This document shows positions 33,171 to 42,684 of a stretch of DNA of 64,000 nt, in pieces. The translations under genes and the position numbers were made by a program. The notes under the pieces are model-generated. The model was not told where the DNA came from, did not search any database, and saw only the letters and a list, made by a program, of their open reading frames with translations. Source of the stretch: Rhodococcus jostii NBRC 16295 (GTDB lineage: Bacteria; Actinomycetota; Actinomycetes; Mycobacteriales; Mycobacteriaceae); the NCBI RefSeq assembly GCF_001894825.1, contig NZ_BCWY01000006.1, positions 157,562 through 221,561 of the forward strand, read 5' to 3'. How positions within the stretch are numbered: the first letter of the stretch is position 1; every line of letters starts with the position of its first letter.

Positions 33171-33665
33171 ATGGCCGGAACTGCCACTCCCGCGACGAAA
33201 CTGCTCGACAAGCACGGCATCGACCACGCCGTGCACAGCTACGCGCACGATGCGCGGGCGGAATCGTACGGTTCGGAGGCCGTCGACGCGCTGGGCGACA
33301 CCGTCGGCGTCACTGCTCACCAGGTGTTCAAGACACTCGTGATCAAACTCGACACGGGCAAGCTGGCAGTCGCGGTGCTGCCGGTGCCGGAAAAGTTGTC
33401 GCTGAAGGCGGCGGCCGCCGCGCTCGGCGCGGGCAAGGCCGTGATGGCGGAGCGCACCGAGGCGGAGCGCTCCACCGGGTACGTGTTCGGGGGCATCTCC
33501 CCGCTCGGGCAGCGCAAAGGACTGCCGACGGTCGTCGACGCCTCGGCGCTCGACTGGGACCGGGTGCTGTGCAGCGCCGGCCGCCGCGGCCTCGAGATCG
33601 AACTCGCCCCCGCCGACCTGGTGCGACTCAGCGGGGCCGTCACCGCGGCCGTCACAGCAGGCTGA
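33171..33665 (+). CDS. YbaK-type aminoacyl-tRNA deacylase
   Basis: A 164-residue protein of the YbaK/EbsC editing family, which removes cysteine (or another wrong amino acid) from tRNA-Pro. The family lysine is in [12 protein letters not shown] near residue 48, and [17 protein letters not shown] is the conserved substrate-side loop. I chose the ATG at 33171 before [16 protein letters not shown]; the frame runs upstream to 33093 through the sigH promoter. It is divergent from sigH and ends 14 bases inside the convergent SRAP gene. M. tuberculosis has a similar protein near this place (Rv3224A/B, apparently split). Confidence 0.88.
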   Translation: MAGTATPATKLLDKHGIDHAVHSYAHDARAESYGSEAVDALGDTVGVTAHQVFKTLVIKLDTGKLAVAVLPVPEKLSLKAAAAALGAGKAVMAERTEAERSTGYVFGGISPLGQRKGLPTVVDASALDWDRVLCSAGRRGLEIELAPADLVRLSGAVTAAVTAG

Positions 33666-34410
33666 TCTGCTCCCCCACCCGATCCTCGTCACGACCGCCG
33701 GCTTCGGGGTCGAGGAGTTCCGGTCCGTTGTTCTTCACACTGTTGACGAGCGTGGACACCCGCCGCACGGTGATGTCGGAGAGGGCGTCGGGCGACACCT
33801 CGAGCAGGTCGATCGAGGCGGGGTGCTCGGGATCGAGCCACGCGGACCAGCGGTCGCGGGGCATCACCAGCGGCATCCGGTCGTGGACGTTCTCCAGCTG
33901 GGCGGCGGAGTCGACCGTGATGATGCTGCAGCTCAGGACCGGAGGCGACTCCTCGACCGCGGGATCGTGCCAGACCGACCACAGTCCGGCCATGTACAGC
34001 CGTGAGCCGTCGGCCGGCGACATGAAGTACGGAATCTTCTTCGCCTTGCCCGCCTTCTTCCCGGGCCCGGCCGGGTCTGCCTCGGTCTGCCACTCGTACC
34101 AGCCGTCCATCGGGACGAGGCACCGCTTGTACTTGAACGCATTCCGGAAGGCGGGTTTGTTGTCGACCGAATCCGCGCGCGCGTTGAACAGGACCGGCCC
34201 CTTGCCGAGCTCCTTGGTCCACGAGGGGACGAGCCCCCAGCGCATCCGCCGGATCCGGCGGGCGTCGTGACGGTCGACCACCGTCAGGACCTGCGTGGTG
34301 GGTGCCACGTTGTAATCGGGCGGACCCTCCTCCTCGCCCGCCTCGTTGATCGCATCGAGATCGGCCGCGAGCGTCGCCGGATTCGCCGTGGTCGCATACC
34401 TGCCGCACAT
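33652..34410 (-). CDS. SRAP/YedK-type abasic-site protein
   Basis: A 252-residue SOS-response-associated peptidase homologue (HMCES/YedK family, M. tuberculosis Rv3226c). After Met removal Cys2 of MCGRYA forms the thiazolidine link to abasic DNA. NARADSV, GWYEW (Glu) and VHDRMPLVM (His) are the other active residues, all present. It shields abasic sites in single-stranded DNA. I see no SOS box at its start despite the family name. It overlaps the convergent ybaK-like gene and is divergent from aroA. Confidence 0.93.
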   Translation of the reverse strand: MCGRYATTANPATLAADLDAINEAGEEEGPPDYNVAPTTQVLTVVDRHDARRIRRMRWGLVPSWTKELGKGPVLFNARADSVDNKPAFRNAFKYKRCLVPMDGWYEWQTEADPAGPGKKAGKAKKIPYFMSPADGSRLYMAGLWSVWHDPAVEESPPVLSCSIITVDSAAQLENVHDRMPLVMPRDRWSAWLDPEHPASIDLLEVSPDALSDITVRRVSTLVNSVKNNGPELLDPEAGGRDEDRVGEQISLL

Positions 34411-34487
34411 GGCACCAGAGTCGCACGAACCACCGACACCCGCGACACGCCGCCCACCCCGCCCGGGGCCCCGCCCGATAGGCGAAG

Positions 34488-35822
34488 ATGGAGTCCGTGA
34501 GCCTGAGCCTGTGGAACGCCCCCCGTGCCGAAGCGCCCGTCGTCGCGACGGTCGCCCTCCCCGGATCGAAGTCGATCACCAATCGCGCGCTGATCCTCGC
34601 CGCACTCGCCGACGGTCCGTCCACCCTCACCGGGGCACTGCGCAGCCGGGACACCGACCTCATGATCGACGCCCTCCGCACACTGGGAACGAGCATCGAC
34701 ACCGTGACGCATGCCGGTGGGCCGGACACGGACACGACGCTGCGGATCACCCCGGGCCGGTTCCGGGGCGGTGCGGTCGACTGCGGCCTCGCGGGCACTG
34801 TGATGCGGTTCCTCCCGCCCGTCGCCGCGCTCGCCGACGGGACGGTCCACTTCGACGGCGACGAGCAGGCCCGGACCCGTCCCCTCGACACCATCCTGAA
34901 CGCGCTGCGCGGTCTCGGCGCGGACATCGACGGCGACTCCCTTCCGTTCACCGTCCGCGGCGCGGGCTCGCTGCGCGGTGGACGGGTCACGATCGACGCG
35001 TCGGGCTCGTCGCAGTTCGTCTCCGGGCTGCTACTCTCGGCGGCCGCGTTCGACGAGGGCGTCACGGTCCATCACGACGGCAAGACTGTCCCGTCCATGC
35101 CGCACATCGACATGACCGTCGAGATGCTCCGCGAATCGGGTGTCGAGGTGTCCACCCCCGCGACCGGCGGGGAGGCCGATACGTGGCGGGTCGCCCCCGG
35201 CGTGGTGCGGGCCGTCGACCGGGCGATCGAGCCCGACCTGTCGAACGCCACCGCCTTCCTGGCCGCCGCCGCCGTCACCGGCGGCGAGGTGACCGTGCCC
35301 CTGTGGCCGAGCAGGACGACGCAGCCCGGCGACGCGATCCGCGAGATCCTGCTGACGATGGGCGCGGACGTCCGGCTGGACGGGTCGAACCTGACCGTCC
35401 GCGGCCCGCAGAAGCTGAACGGCATCGACATCGACCTGCACGACGTGGGCGAACTCACCCCCACCGTCGCGGCGCTCGCCGCCCTCGCCGACGGCCCCTC
35501 CCACCTGCGCGGCATCGCGCACCTCCGCGGTCACGAGACCGACCGGCTGGCCGCTCTCGCACACGAGATCAACTCGCTGGGCGGCAATGCCACCGAGACC
35601 GAGGACGGCCTCACCATCGTCCCGGCCGACCTGCACGGTGGGACGTGGCACTCCTACGCCGATCACCGGATGGCGACCGCGGGGGCCATCGTCGGTCTGA
35701 CGGTCGACGGCATCGTGATCGAGGACATCGGCACCACGGCCAAGACCCTGCCCGGTTTCGAGAACCTGTGGGCCACAATGCTGTCCGCAGCCGCGGGTAC
35801 CGAACGGAAGGCGAGCTTCTGA
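34488..35822 (+). CDS. aroA: 3-phosphoshikimate 1-carboxyvinyltransferase AroA
   Basis: A 444-residue EPSP synthase of the shikimate pathway (shikimate-3-phosphate plus PEP). Key motifs are [19 protein letters not shown] at residues 25-43, [19 protein letters not shown] near 105, the [12 protein letters not shown] segment, and [10 protein letters not shown] near the C-terminus. The ATG at 34488 opens the frame with a short N-terminal stretch; a GTG three codons later is possible. Its TGA overlaps the presumed CTG start of rsgA, so the two genes appear coupled. The order SRAP/aroA/rsgA equals Rv3226c-Rv3227-Rv3228. Confidence 0.96.
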   Translation: MESVSLSLWNAPRAEAPVVATVALPGSKSITNRALILAALADGPSTLTGALRSRDTDLMIDALRTLGTSIDTVTHAGGPDTDTTLRITPGRFRGGAVDCGLAGTVMRFLPPVAALADGTVHFDGDEQARTRPLDTILNALRGLGADIDGDSLPFTVRGAGSLRGGRVTIDASGSSQFVSGLLLSAAAFDEGVTVHHDGKTVPSMPHIDMTVEMLRESGVEVSTPATGGEADTWRVAPGVVRAVDRAIEPDLSNATAFLAAAAVTGGEVTVPLWPSRTTQPGDAIREILLTMGADVRLDGSNLTVRGPQKLNGIDIDLHDVGELTPTVAALAALADGPSHLRGIAHLRGHETDRLAALAHEINSLGGNATETEDGLTIVPADLHGGTWHSYADHRMATAGAIVGLTVDGIVIEDIGTTAKTLPGFENLWATMLSAAAGTERKASF

Positions 35823-36808
35823 GTCGCAGGCAGTACGACGAGTCCGACGTCCGGGTGCGCCCGGGCAGAGGAACGCGCCCGCGCACGAAGACCCGGCCGG
35901 AGCACCTCGCCGCGGAGTCGGCGATGGTCGTCTCGGTCGACCGCGGCCGGTGGGGTTGCGTGCTGGGCGGCGACCCCGAGCGTCCCCTCGTCACCATGCG
36001 CGCCCGGGAACTGGGCCGGACTCCCATCGTGGTCGGCGACGAGGTGAGCGTCGTCGGTGATCTGTCCGGCAAGCCCGACACCCTGGCACGGATCGTGCGG
36101 GTCGCCGAACGCTCCACGGTGCTGCGACGCACCGCCGACGACACCGATCCGTACGAGCGGATCGTCGTGGCCAACGCCCAGCAACTGCTGATCGTCGTGG
36201 CGCTCGCCGACCCGCCGCCGCGGACCGGATTCGTCGAACGCGCACTCGTCGCCGCGTACGCGGGCGGGTTGAGTCCCATCGTGTGCCTGACGAAGAGCGA
36301 CCTCGAGCCGCCCGAGGAGTTCGCGAGTGCGTTCGCCGACCTCGACGTCCCCGTCATCGTGGCCGGTCGTGACGATCCGGTCGACGAGGTCCTGTCGATG
36401 CTGTCGGGCCGGCTCACCGCGCTGATCGGCCACTCGGGGGTCGGGAAGTCGACTCTCGTCAACCGCCTCGTGCCCGATGCCGACCGGGCCGTCGGCGTGG
36501 TCTCCGGCGTCGGCAAGGGCCGCCACACGTCCACGCAATCGGTCGCGCTGCCGCTTCCGACGGGGGGCTGGGCGATCGACACCCCGGGCATCCGGTCGTT
36601 CGGACTGGCCCACATCTCCCCGGAGAACGTCGTGGCCGCGTTCTCCGATCTAGCCGCGGCCATCGAGGACTGTCCGAGAGGGTGCACCCACCTCGGCCCG
36701 CCTGCCGACCCGGAATGCGCTCTCGACCAGCTCGAGGGGAAGGCCGCCAAACGCGTCGGCGCGGTCCGTCACCTCCTCACGGCCATCGCGTCCAACGAAG
36801 CCTGGTGA
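35819..36808 (+). CDS. rsgA: Ribosome small subunit GTPase RsgA
   Basis: About 329 residues, with the circularly permuted GTPase order: an OB domain (about 35-105), then G4 (CLTKSDLE), G1 ([14 protein letters not shown]), G3 (DTPGIRS), and a C-terminal zinc site [16 protein letters not shown]. It assists late 30S assembly. The conserved N-terminus [24 protein letters not shown] lies upstream of the first in-frame GTG (35855). No ATG, GTG or TTG exists between the aroA end and that point. The best start is the CTG at 35819, overlapping the aroA stop as CTGA, which implies a rare start codon driven by translational coupling. Confidence 0.93.
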   Translation: MSRRQYDESDVRVRPGRGTRPRTKTRPEHLAAESAMVVSVDRGRWGCVLGGDPERPLVTMRARELGRTPIVVGDEVSVVGDLSGKPDTLARIVRVAERSTVLRRTADDTDPYERIVVANAQQLLIVVALADPPPRTGFVERALVAAYAGGLSPIVCLTKSDLEPPEEFASAFADLDVPVIVAGRDDPVDEVLSMLSGRLTALIGHSGVGKSTLVNRLVPDADRAVGVVSGVGKGRHTSTQSVALPLPTGGWAIDTPGIRSFGLAHISPENVVAAFSDLAAAIEDCPRGCTHLGPPADPECALDQLEGKAAKRVGAVRHLLTAIASNEAW

Positions 36809-36837
36809 GGGACGAACCGCGCCCGTAGCGGAACTTT

Positions 36838-38076
36838 CTAGCGGGAGAGCAGCGCGCGCAGACCGCGACGCTTGCGGGTGCGCGTGATCGCGCTACGCAG
36901 CCCCTGACGGCGGCCGGTCACGGGATCGATTGTCGCCGTGGTGTTTCCACCGAACTTTCGCTCCGATGCAGTCTCGGGAGCGTCGTCCGCCGTCGCCTTG
37001 AGGTACTTGTTCGGCAACGACAACTTGGCGATGGTGCGCCACGACTTCCCGTACTGCACGAGGAAGGGCCCGGTCGTGTACGGCAGGTCGTACTTTTCGC
37101 ACAGTTCCCGCACCCGCACGGCGATCTCCGCATAGCGGTTGCTCGGCAGGTCGGGGAACAGGTGGTGCTCGATCTGGTAGCTGAGGTTGCCGGACATGAA
37201 GTCCATGAGCTTGCCGCCCTCGATGTTCGCGCTACCGAGCATCTGCCGCAGGTACCACTGGGCCGGCGTTTCCTTGTCGATGTCCGCCTTGGTGAACTTC
37301 TCGGCGCCGTCGGGGAAGTGCCCGCAGAAGATGATCGCGTTGGTCCACACGTTGCGGATCATGTTCGCGGCGATATTGGCGGTGAGCGTGCTCTTCCACG
37401 CGGGACCGGTGACCGCGGGGTGGACGACATAGTCCTTGAGGATCTGCTTGCCGACCTTCTCGCCGACCTCGCGGAGCTTGCGCTGGGTCTCCTCGTTCGG
37501 CACGCGTCCCTTGGCGACCTTGCCGAGTTCGAGGTGCTGCGCCGCGATTCCGTACTCGAAGAACAGCGCGAGCAGGGTGTTGTACACCAAGTTGCCGGCG
37601 TTGAACGGCTTCCACCGCTGGTCACGCGTGACGCGCAGCAGTCCGTATCCGACGTCGTCGTCCATGCCGAGGACGTTGGTGTACTTGTGGTGAATGTAGT
37701 TGTGGGTCTGCTTCCAGTGAGCGGACGGACCCGTGACGTCCCACTCCCACGAGGTGGAGTGGATCTCGGGGTCGTTCATCCAATCCCACTGGCCGTGCAT
37801 GACATTGTGGCCGAGTTCCATGTTCTCGATGATCTTCGAGAGCGAGAGCAAGGCCGTGCCCGCCAGCCAGGCGGGTCGACGCTTGCTGGCGAAGAGCACG
37901 GCTCGGCCACCGATTTCGAGGGAACGCTGCAGTCTGATGGTGTTGCGCACGTACCGCGCGTCACGCTCCCCGCGGGACTCTTCGATATCGCGCCGGATCG
38001 CATCCAGCTCGCGTCCGAGCGACTCGATGTCGGCTTCGGTGAGATGTGCGTATTCCTTGACGTCTGCAATCGCCAT
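36838..38076 (-). CDS. Acyl-CoA fatty acid desaturase 1 (DesA3-like)
   Basis: A 412-residue membrane desaturase with the three histidine boxes HNVMHGQWDW, HNYIHHKY and QIEHHLFPDLPSNRY that bind the diiron centre. It resembles M. tuberculosis DesA3 (Rv3229c), the stearoyl-CoA delta-9 desaturase. The C-terminus is basic and rich in Lys-Arg. It lies 112 bases downstream of a paralogous desaturase on the same strand, with its own operator-like repeats in between, so it may be transcribed separately. Electrons probably come from the reductase two genes upstream. Confidence 0.92.
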   Translation of the reverse strand: MAIADVKEYAHLTEADIESLGRELDAIRRDIEESRGERDARYVRNTIRLQRSLEIGGRAVLFASKRRPAWLAGTALLSLSKIIENMELGHNVMHGQWDWMNDPEIHSTSWEWDVTGPSAHWKQTHNYIHHKYTNVLGMDDDVGYGLLRVTRDQRWKPFNAGNLVYNTLLALFFEYGIAAQHLELGKVAKGRVPNEETQRKLREVGEKVGKQILKDYVVHPAVTGPAWKSTLTANIAANMIRNVWTNAIIFCGHFPDGAEKFTKADIDKETPAQWYLRQMLGSANIEGGKLMDFMSGNLSYQIEHHLFPDLPSNRYAEIAVRVRELCEKYDLPYTTGPFLVQYGKSWRTIAKLSLPNKYLKATADDAPETASERKFGGNTTATIDPVTGRRQGLRSAITRTRKRRGLRALLSR

Positions 38077-38130
38077 GGGGGACCTCCTCCTGGCTGGGTC
38101 GACAGTTCACACCCGATAGGCGCTGACTGG

Positions 38131-38163
38131 ACCTACCGTACCGTAAGTTACGACACCGTAGGT
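38131..38163. promoter_or_regulatory. Palindromic operator before desaturase 1
   Basis: Two overlapping copies (38131-38148 and 38146-38163) of the palindrome ACCTACGGTACCGTAGGT, each with a few mismatches, lie 55-90 bases before the desaturase start. Their centres are 15 bases apart. The same palindrome occurs upstream of the reductase gene. The layout fits a TetR-type repressor site; the protein is unknown. Confidence 0.6.
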
Positions 38164-38188
38164 TACCTGGGTGTAGGTGTGAGTGAAA

Positions 38189-39445
38189 TCACCGTCGACG
38201 GCGAGGAATCTTGGCCTCTGCGCGGGCACGCAGCGCCGACAGCAGCCCCCGGCGCTGCCCCGTGACGGGGTCCGTACGCAACGTCTCGACCATCGCGGCA
38301 CCCGCCTCGCGGGCATCGCGGAACTTGCGTTCCGAGGACGTCTCGGGGGCGTCGTCGGCCGTTGCCCGCAGGAAGCGGTCGGGCAGCGCGAGCTTGTGGA
38401 TCGTGCGCAGGGCCAGCAGGTACTGCTTGGCGAGCGAACCCGTGGTGTACGGCAGGTCGTACTTCTCGCACAGCGCCCGCACCTTCACGGCGATCTCGGG
38501 GTACCGGTTGCTGGGCAGATCCGGGAACAGGTGATGCTCGATCTGGTAGCTGAGATTCCCGCTCATGAAGCCCATGATCTTGCCGGAGTCGAAATTGGCG
38601 CTGCCGAGCATCTGCCGGAGGTACCACTCGTGCCGGGTCTCGTTCTCGTACTCCGCGACGGTGAACTTCTCGGCGCCGTCCGGGAAGTGGCCGCAGAAGA
38701 TCACGACGTACGCCCACAGATTCCGGACGAGGTTGGCGGTGGCGTTCGCCGACAGCGTCGACTTCCAGGCGGGCCCCGCGAGCACCGGGAACAGGAGGAA
38801 ATCCTTGCCGACCTGACGGAAGATCTTGCGAGCGAAATCCTTGTTGGCCTGGGAGTTGAGCTGCCCCTTCTCCGCACCCTCGAGTTCGGCGGCGAAGGTG
38901 AGGTCGTGGAGAGCGATCCCCCACTCGAAGGTGGCGGCCAGGATGATGTTGGCGAAGGGCTGCAGCAGATTGATCGGCCGCCACTCCTCGTCGCGAGTCA
39001 TCCGCAGGATCCCGAATCCGACGTCGGAGTCCATTCCCACAATGTTGGTGAACGTGTGGTGGGAGTAGTTGTGGGCCCGCTTCCAGTGCTCCGAGGGGCC
39101 CGTCTGATCCCACTCCCACGACATGGAGTGGATCTCCGGATCGTTCATCCAATCCCACTGGCCGTGCATCACGTTGTGCCCGAGTTCCATGTTCTCGATG
39201 ATCTTCGAGAGGGAGAGCATGGCGGTGCCGGCGAGCCACGCCGGTCGGTATCGGCTGCCGAACAGCGCGAGCCGGCCACCGAGCTCGAGCAGTCGTTGAG
39301 CGCGGATGGCCCGGCGGATGTAGCGGGCGTCGCGGACGCCCCGCGAATCTTCCACGTCGAGCCGGATCGCATCCAACTCACGCCCGAGCGATTCGATGTC
39401 CGCTTCGGTCAGATGCGCGAACTCTTTGATGTCGGTGATCGCCAC
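38189..39445 (-). CDS. Acyl-CoA fatty acid desaturase 2 (DesA3-like paralog)
   Basis: A 418-residue desaturase, clearly a paralog of the gene just downstream: both start MAI-DIKE/DVKE then AHLTEADIESLGRELDAIR, and all three histidine boxes (HNVMHGQWDW, HNYSHHTF, QIEHHLFPDLPSNRY) are kept. The middle part differs more (residues 150-210), which may alter chain-length or position preference. It is 62 bases downstream of the oxidoreductase gene and likely in its operon. M. tuberculosis has one desaturase here, so the second copy comes from a lineage duplication. Confidence 0.92.
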   Translation of the reverse strand: MAITDIKEFAHLTEADIESLGRELDAIRLDVEDSRGVRDARYIRRAIRAQRLLELGGRLALFGSRYRPAWLAGTAMLSLSKIIENMELGHNVMHGQWDWMNDPEIHSMSWEWDQTGPSEHWKRAHNYSHHTFTNIVGMDSDVGFGILRMTRDEEWRPINLLQPFANIILAATFEWGIALHDLTFAAELEGAEKGQLNSQANKDFARKIFRQVGKDFLLFPVLAGPAWKSTLSANATANLVRNLWAYVVIFCGHFPDGAEKFTVAEYENETRHEWYLRQMLGSANFDSGKIMGFMSGNLSYQIEHHLFPDLPSNRYPEIAVKVRALCEKYDLPYTTGSLAKQYLLALRTIHKLALPDRFLRATADDAPETSSERKFRDAREAGAAMVETLRTDPVTGQRRGLLSALRARAEAKIPRRRR

Positions 39446-39507
39446 CGTGCTCCTCCGTCTGGTGAGAGTCCGAGAATAGCGGAGTCAGGTGAACAACACG
39501 CTGACGC

Positions 39508-40623
39508 TCACGCGTCGAGCGTGCAGTCCCCTGCCGCCGCGGAGATGCAAGTCTGGACTCGGTCACCTTCGGCATGCTGCTTGCCGGACCTCAGATCGAT
39601 GGCGTGCCCGGCGAGAATCGGCACGACACAGGTCTGGCAGATACCCATCCGGCAGCCGAACGGCATCAGCGCACCGACCTGCTCCCCGGCCTCGAGGAGC
39701 GTGGTGGCGCCGTCGATCGCGACGGTTTTCTCGGCCTTGGCGAACGTGACCGTTCCGCCCTCGCCCGAGGTGTCCGCCCGGGAGACGGCGAACCGCTCGA
39801 GGTGCAGCTTGTCCTCGATGCCCTCGTCGCGCCACAACGTCTCGATCTCGTCGAGCATCGGCAGCGGTCCACAGGCCCACGTCTGGCGTTCACGCCAGTC
39901 GGGGCACACCTCGTCGAGCGCGGACAGCGCGAACTTGCCCTGACTGCGGGTGAGCTGGATCTTGCACCGGAAGTCGTCGTGCTCCTCGTGGAGCCGGGTG
40001 AGCTCGTCGGCGAACATCACGTCGGCGTCGGTGGGCGCCGAGTGGACGTGGAAGACGTCGGGGAGCTGACCGCGGCGGTTCATCGTGCGGAGCATCGCCA
40101 TGACGGGAGTGATGCCGCTACCGGCGGTGAGGAACAGGATCCGCTCCGGCGGCGGGTCGGGCAGCGCGAAGTTGCCGGTGGGGGTCGCGAGCCGCACGAT
40201 CGTTCCCGAGGGCACGCCGTTGACGAGGTGACTCGACAGGAATCCCTCGGGCATCGCCTTGACTGCGATGGAGATGAGCTTGTCGTCCCAGTTCGGCGGC
40301 GACGTGAGGGAGTACGAACGCCAGTGCCAGCGCCCGTCGATGTGCAGGCCGATGCCGATGTACTGACCCGGCTCGTAGTCGAAGTCGAATCCCCAGCCCG
40401 GTTTGATGACGATCGTGGCCGAGTCCGCCGTCTCGGCGCGCACCTCGACGATCTGCCCGCGCAGTTCACGGGCCGACCACAGCGGGTTGGCCAGGTGCAG
40501 GTAGTCGTCGGGCAGCAACGGCGTCGTGAGCCGTGCAGCCGCACCGCGCAACCAATTGAGCTTGGACCGCTTGGCGGGCACGACCGCTGCTGCGGGCGCC
40601 TCGATCCAATCCTTCAGACCCAT
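39508..40623 (-). CDS. Ferredoxin reductase-type electron donor for desaturase
   Basis: A 371-residue reductase. An FAD domain ([10 protein letters not shown]) and an NAD(P) domain ([15 protein letters not shown]) are followed by a plant-type [2Fe-2S] domain with [11 protein letters not shown] and a late Cys near the C-terminus. It corresponds to M. tuberculosis Rv3230c, which forms a complex with DesA3 and gives it electrons from NADPH. It is the first gene of the desaturase cluster, with two palindromic operator sites 25-65 bases upstream of its ATG. Confidence 0.92.
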   Translation of the reverse strand: MGLKDWIEAPAAAVVPAKRSKLNWLRGAAARLTTPLLPDDYLHLANPLWSARELRGQIVEVRAETADSATIVIKPGWGFDFDYEPGQYIGIGLHIDGRWHWRSYSLTSPPNWDDKLISIAVKAMPEGFLSSHLVNGVPSGTIVRLATPTGNFALPDPPPERILFLTAGSGITPVMAMLRTMNRRGQLPDVFHVHSAPTDADVMFADELTRLHEEHDDFRCKIQLTRSQGKFALSALDEVCPDWRERQTWACGPLPMLDEIETLWRDEGIEDKLHLERFAVSRADTSGEGGTVTFAKAEKTVAIDGATTLLEAGEQVGALMPFGCRMGICQTCVVPILAGHAIDLRSGKQHAEGDRVQTCISAAAGDCTLDA

Positions 40624-40647
40624 CCGACCTCCACCTTTTCCGTCATG

Positions 40648-40689
40648 ACCTACGCTACCGTAGGTTATACAAGCTACGGTACCGTAGGT
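40648..40689. promoter_or_regulatory. Two palindromic operators before the reductase gene
   Basis: ACCTACGCTACCGTAGGT (40648-40665) and AGCTACGGTACCGTAGGT (40672-40689) are two copies of the palindrome also seen before desaturase 1. The second has a perfect 14-base core, CTACGGTACCGTAG. Centres are 24 bases apart, so two dimers could bind. Their place close to the start codon suggests repression. Confidence 0.65.
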
Positions 40690-40716
40690 TACCCCGAGGT
40701 AAGAGGATGTACCCGG

Positions 40717-41229
40717 TCAGAGCAGTTCGAGCAGGAACGGAAGCTCCTGGGTGGCGTACCACGCCAGAACATGATCTTCCGCGTCACCGAGCACGAACTC
40801 GGCGTCCGGATCCCCGAGATCGGCCTCGTCGATCGCCGACACGGCCCGCTCGATGTCCGGTTCCGCCTCCGCCAGATCCACGTGCACCGACGCGACCCGG
40901 CCGATCGTCACGGGCCCGGGCAGCCGCACCACCGCGTCGTCGAGATCCGGCCGGGGCGTCACGTCGTCCACGTCCGCGGCGACCACCGCGCGCCGGAAGC
41001 GCACACCGTCGGTCCCCCCCTCCGCGACCCGGCCCGCGATCAGGCGCAGCGAGGCCCGGGCAGCCTCCGCCATCGCGACCTCGGCCAATTCGTCGTCGTC
41101 GCCCGACGAGTACGCCTCACGGAGGGTGGCGGTGACGGCGAAGGCGGTACGGCTCATCGGATCGAATTCCTGGTCGGCAACGAGCCGCTGGAGGATCTCG
41201 ATCGTCGCGGGAACGTACACCCTCGTCAT
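40717..41229 (-). CDS. Conserved hypothetical protein (Rv3231c-like)
   Basis: A 170-residue acidic protein of a conserved actinobacterial family (M. tuberculosis Rv3231c, similar length). It has no signal peptide or membrane helix. It starts MTRVYVPATIEILQRLVAD, and the C-terminal third (EFVLGDAEDHVLAWYATQELPFLLELL) is the best-conserved part. Function is unknown. It lies 30 bases after the WS/DGAT-like gene in the same direction and is separated from the reductase by the operator region. Confidence 0.75.
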   Translation of the reverse strand: MTRVYVPATIEILQRLVADQEFDPMSRTAFAVTATLREAYSSGDDDELAEVAMAEAARASLRLIAGRVAEGGTDGVRFRRAVVAADVDDVTPRPDLDDAVVRLPGPVTIGRVASVHVDLAEAEPDIERAVSAIDEADLGDPDAEFVLGDAEDHVLAWYATQELPFLLELL

Positions 41230-41259
41230 GCGTCACCCGTCATTCGCACCGCGGACTTC

Positions 41260-42684
41260 TCACCGGCTGGCATCCAACAACTCCTCGAGAGATTCGTACA
41301 GCAGCGCCGCCACCACGTCCACGTCGGCCATGGCGTCACGGTCTGCATTCAAACCGTAGTAGACGTTGCCGTCGTAGGACGTCAGCGCAATGCTCAAAGT
41401 CTGGTTTTTCAGCAGCGGCGACACCGGATACATCTCGAGCATCCGCGCTCCCCCGACGTACAGCGGCATCTGCGGACCCGGCGCATTGGTGATCATCAGA
41501 TTGAACATCCGCTGCGAGAAACTGCTTGCCACACGGGCACTCATCGCGTGCAGCGTGGCCGGCGCGAAACCCGACAAACGCACCAGGGTCTCCGCGGTGA
41601 CCCGCTGACTCTGCTTCGCGTGCGCCTCCATCGCGTGGGCCACGTGCGAAAGTCGCACCACGGCATTCGGTTCCCCCACCGGCAGGTCGATGAGGAACGA
41701 CGACACCATGCTCCGCGGATCCGCCCACTCGCCGCGGCGCGACTCCTCCTCGGCGTCGTCCGGGTCGGTCGCATACACCGACATCGGGACCATCGCCCGG
41801 ACCGTCGTCGACTCGGCCACCGGTTCGCCGCGAGAGAGCAACCAGTACCGCATCGCACCCGACACGACGGCGAGGATGACGTCGTTGACCTCGCACCCGT
41901 ACTGCGCGCGAATCTTCCGGTAGTCGCCCAATTCGGTCTTGACCACGGCGAAGCGCCGGTTGCGGGAAATGGTCGCGTTGAGCGGACTCGCCGGCGCGAC
42001 CTGAGTGGCGGTGCGCACCACGGCGGCGAGTTTGCCGACCGCGCGCACGGTTTCGCCGAGCGCCGACGCCATGTCACCCAGCGTCACCCGGAGCGCCGTC
42101 AATCCCTCGCCCGGCCGTGCCACCATCTCCGCCAGCGCCCCGGCGATGAGCGTGGACTCGCTGGGCGCGGGGCTCGGCATCCACAACTCCTCGGCCATCG
42201 GCCGCCGGGTCTTCGCCGGGTCCAGGATCACCTGACCGATCTCGAGCGCAGTCTCGCCGTCGACGAGCGACGAATGGGACTTCGTGAAGATGGCGAAGCG
42301 GTTGTTCGACAACCCCTCCACCAGGTACATCTCCCACAGCGGGCGCGTGTTGTCGAGCGGGCGGGACGTGAGCCGCGCGACCAGGTCGTGCAACTGGGCA
42401 TCCGATCCGGGCTTCGGCAGCGCCGACCGCCGGACGTGGTACTCGATGTCGAAGTCCTGGTCGTCCACCCACACCGGACGCGACAGCCCCAGGGCCACCT
42501 CCCGCACCTTCTGGCGGTAGCGCGGCACCAGACTCAGCCGCTCCTCGACGAGGCTCAGTAATTCCTCGTAGGACAATCCGTTTCGCGGCTTCCGGAAGAT
42601 CGCGAGCGAACCCACGTGCATCGGCGTGCTGCTCGCCTCGAGGAAATAGAACGACGCATCCTGCGTAGTCAGTCTCGTCACCAT
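41260..42684 (-). CDS. WS/DGAT-family acyltransferase with altered catalytic motif
   Basis: A 474-residue member of the wax ester synthase/diacylglycerol acyltransferase family (TIGR02946-like; M. tuberculosis Rv3233c-Rv3234c region). The N-terminus MVTRLTTQDASFYFLEASSTPMHVGSLAIF and the late NAPGPQMPLYVGGARM are typical. The catalytic HHxxxDG is HSSLVDG here (residues 137-143), so the second histidine, the general base, is Ser138. The enzyme may be inactive, use another residue, or have another role such as lipid binding. It overlaps the HAD gene by seven bases and is probably co-transcribed with it. Confidence 0.88.
   Translation of the reverse strand: MVTRLTTQDASFYFLEASSTPMHVGSLAIFRKPRNGLSYEELLSLVEERLSLVPRYRQKVREVALGLSRPVWVDDQDFDIEYHVRRSALPKPGSDAQLHDLVARLTSRPLDNTRPLWEMYLVEGLSNNRFAIFTKSHSSLVDGETALEIGQVILDPAKTRRPMAEELWMPSPAPSESTLIAGALAEMVARPGEGLTALRVTLGDMASALGETVRAVGKLAAVVRTATQVAPASPLNATISRNRRFAVVKTELGDYRKIRAQYGCEVNDVILAVVSGAMRYWLLSRGEPVAESTTVRAMVPMSVYATDPDDAEEESRRGEWADPRSMVSSFLIDLPVGEPNAVVRLSHVAHAMEAHAKQSQRVTAETLVRLSGFAPATLHAMSARVASSFSQRMFNLMITNAPGPQMPLYVGGARMLEMYPVSPLLKNQTLSIALTSYDGNVYYGLNADRDAMADVDVVAALLYESLEELLDASR

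Noticed and set aside
34400..34490. SOS box for the SRAP gene, expected from the family name
   Set aside because: No TCGAAC-n4-GTTCGA or close variant is seen in the short divergent gap with aroA.
34345..35818. Long + strand open frame in the aroA region in the rsgA frame
   Set aside because: It is an out-of-frame shadow over aroA, Arg/Pro-rich, and only its last 330 codons (rsgA) show family motifs.
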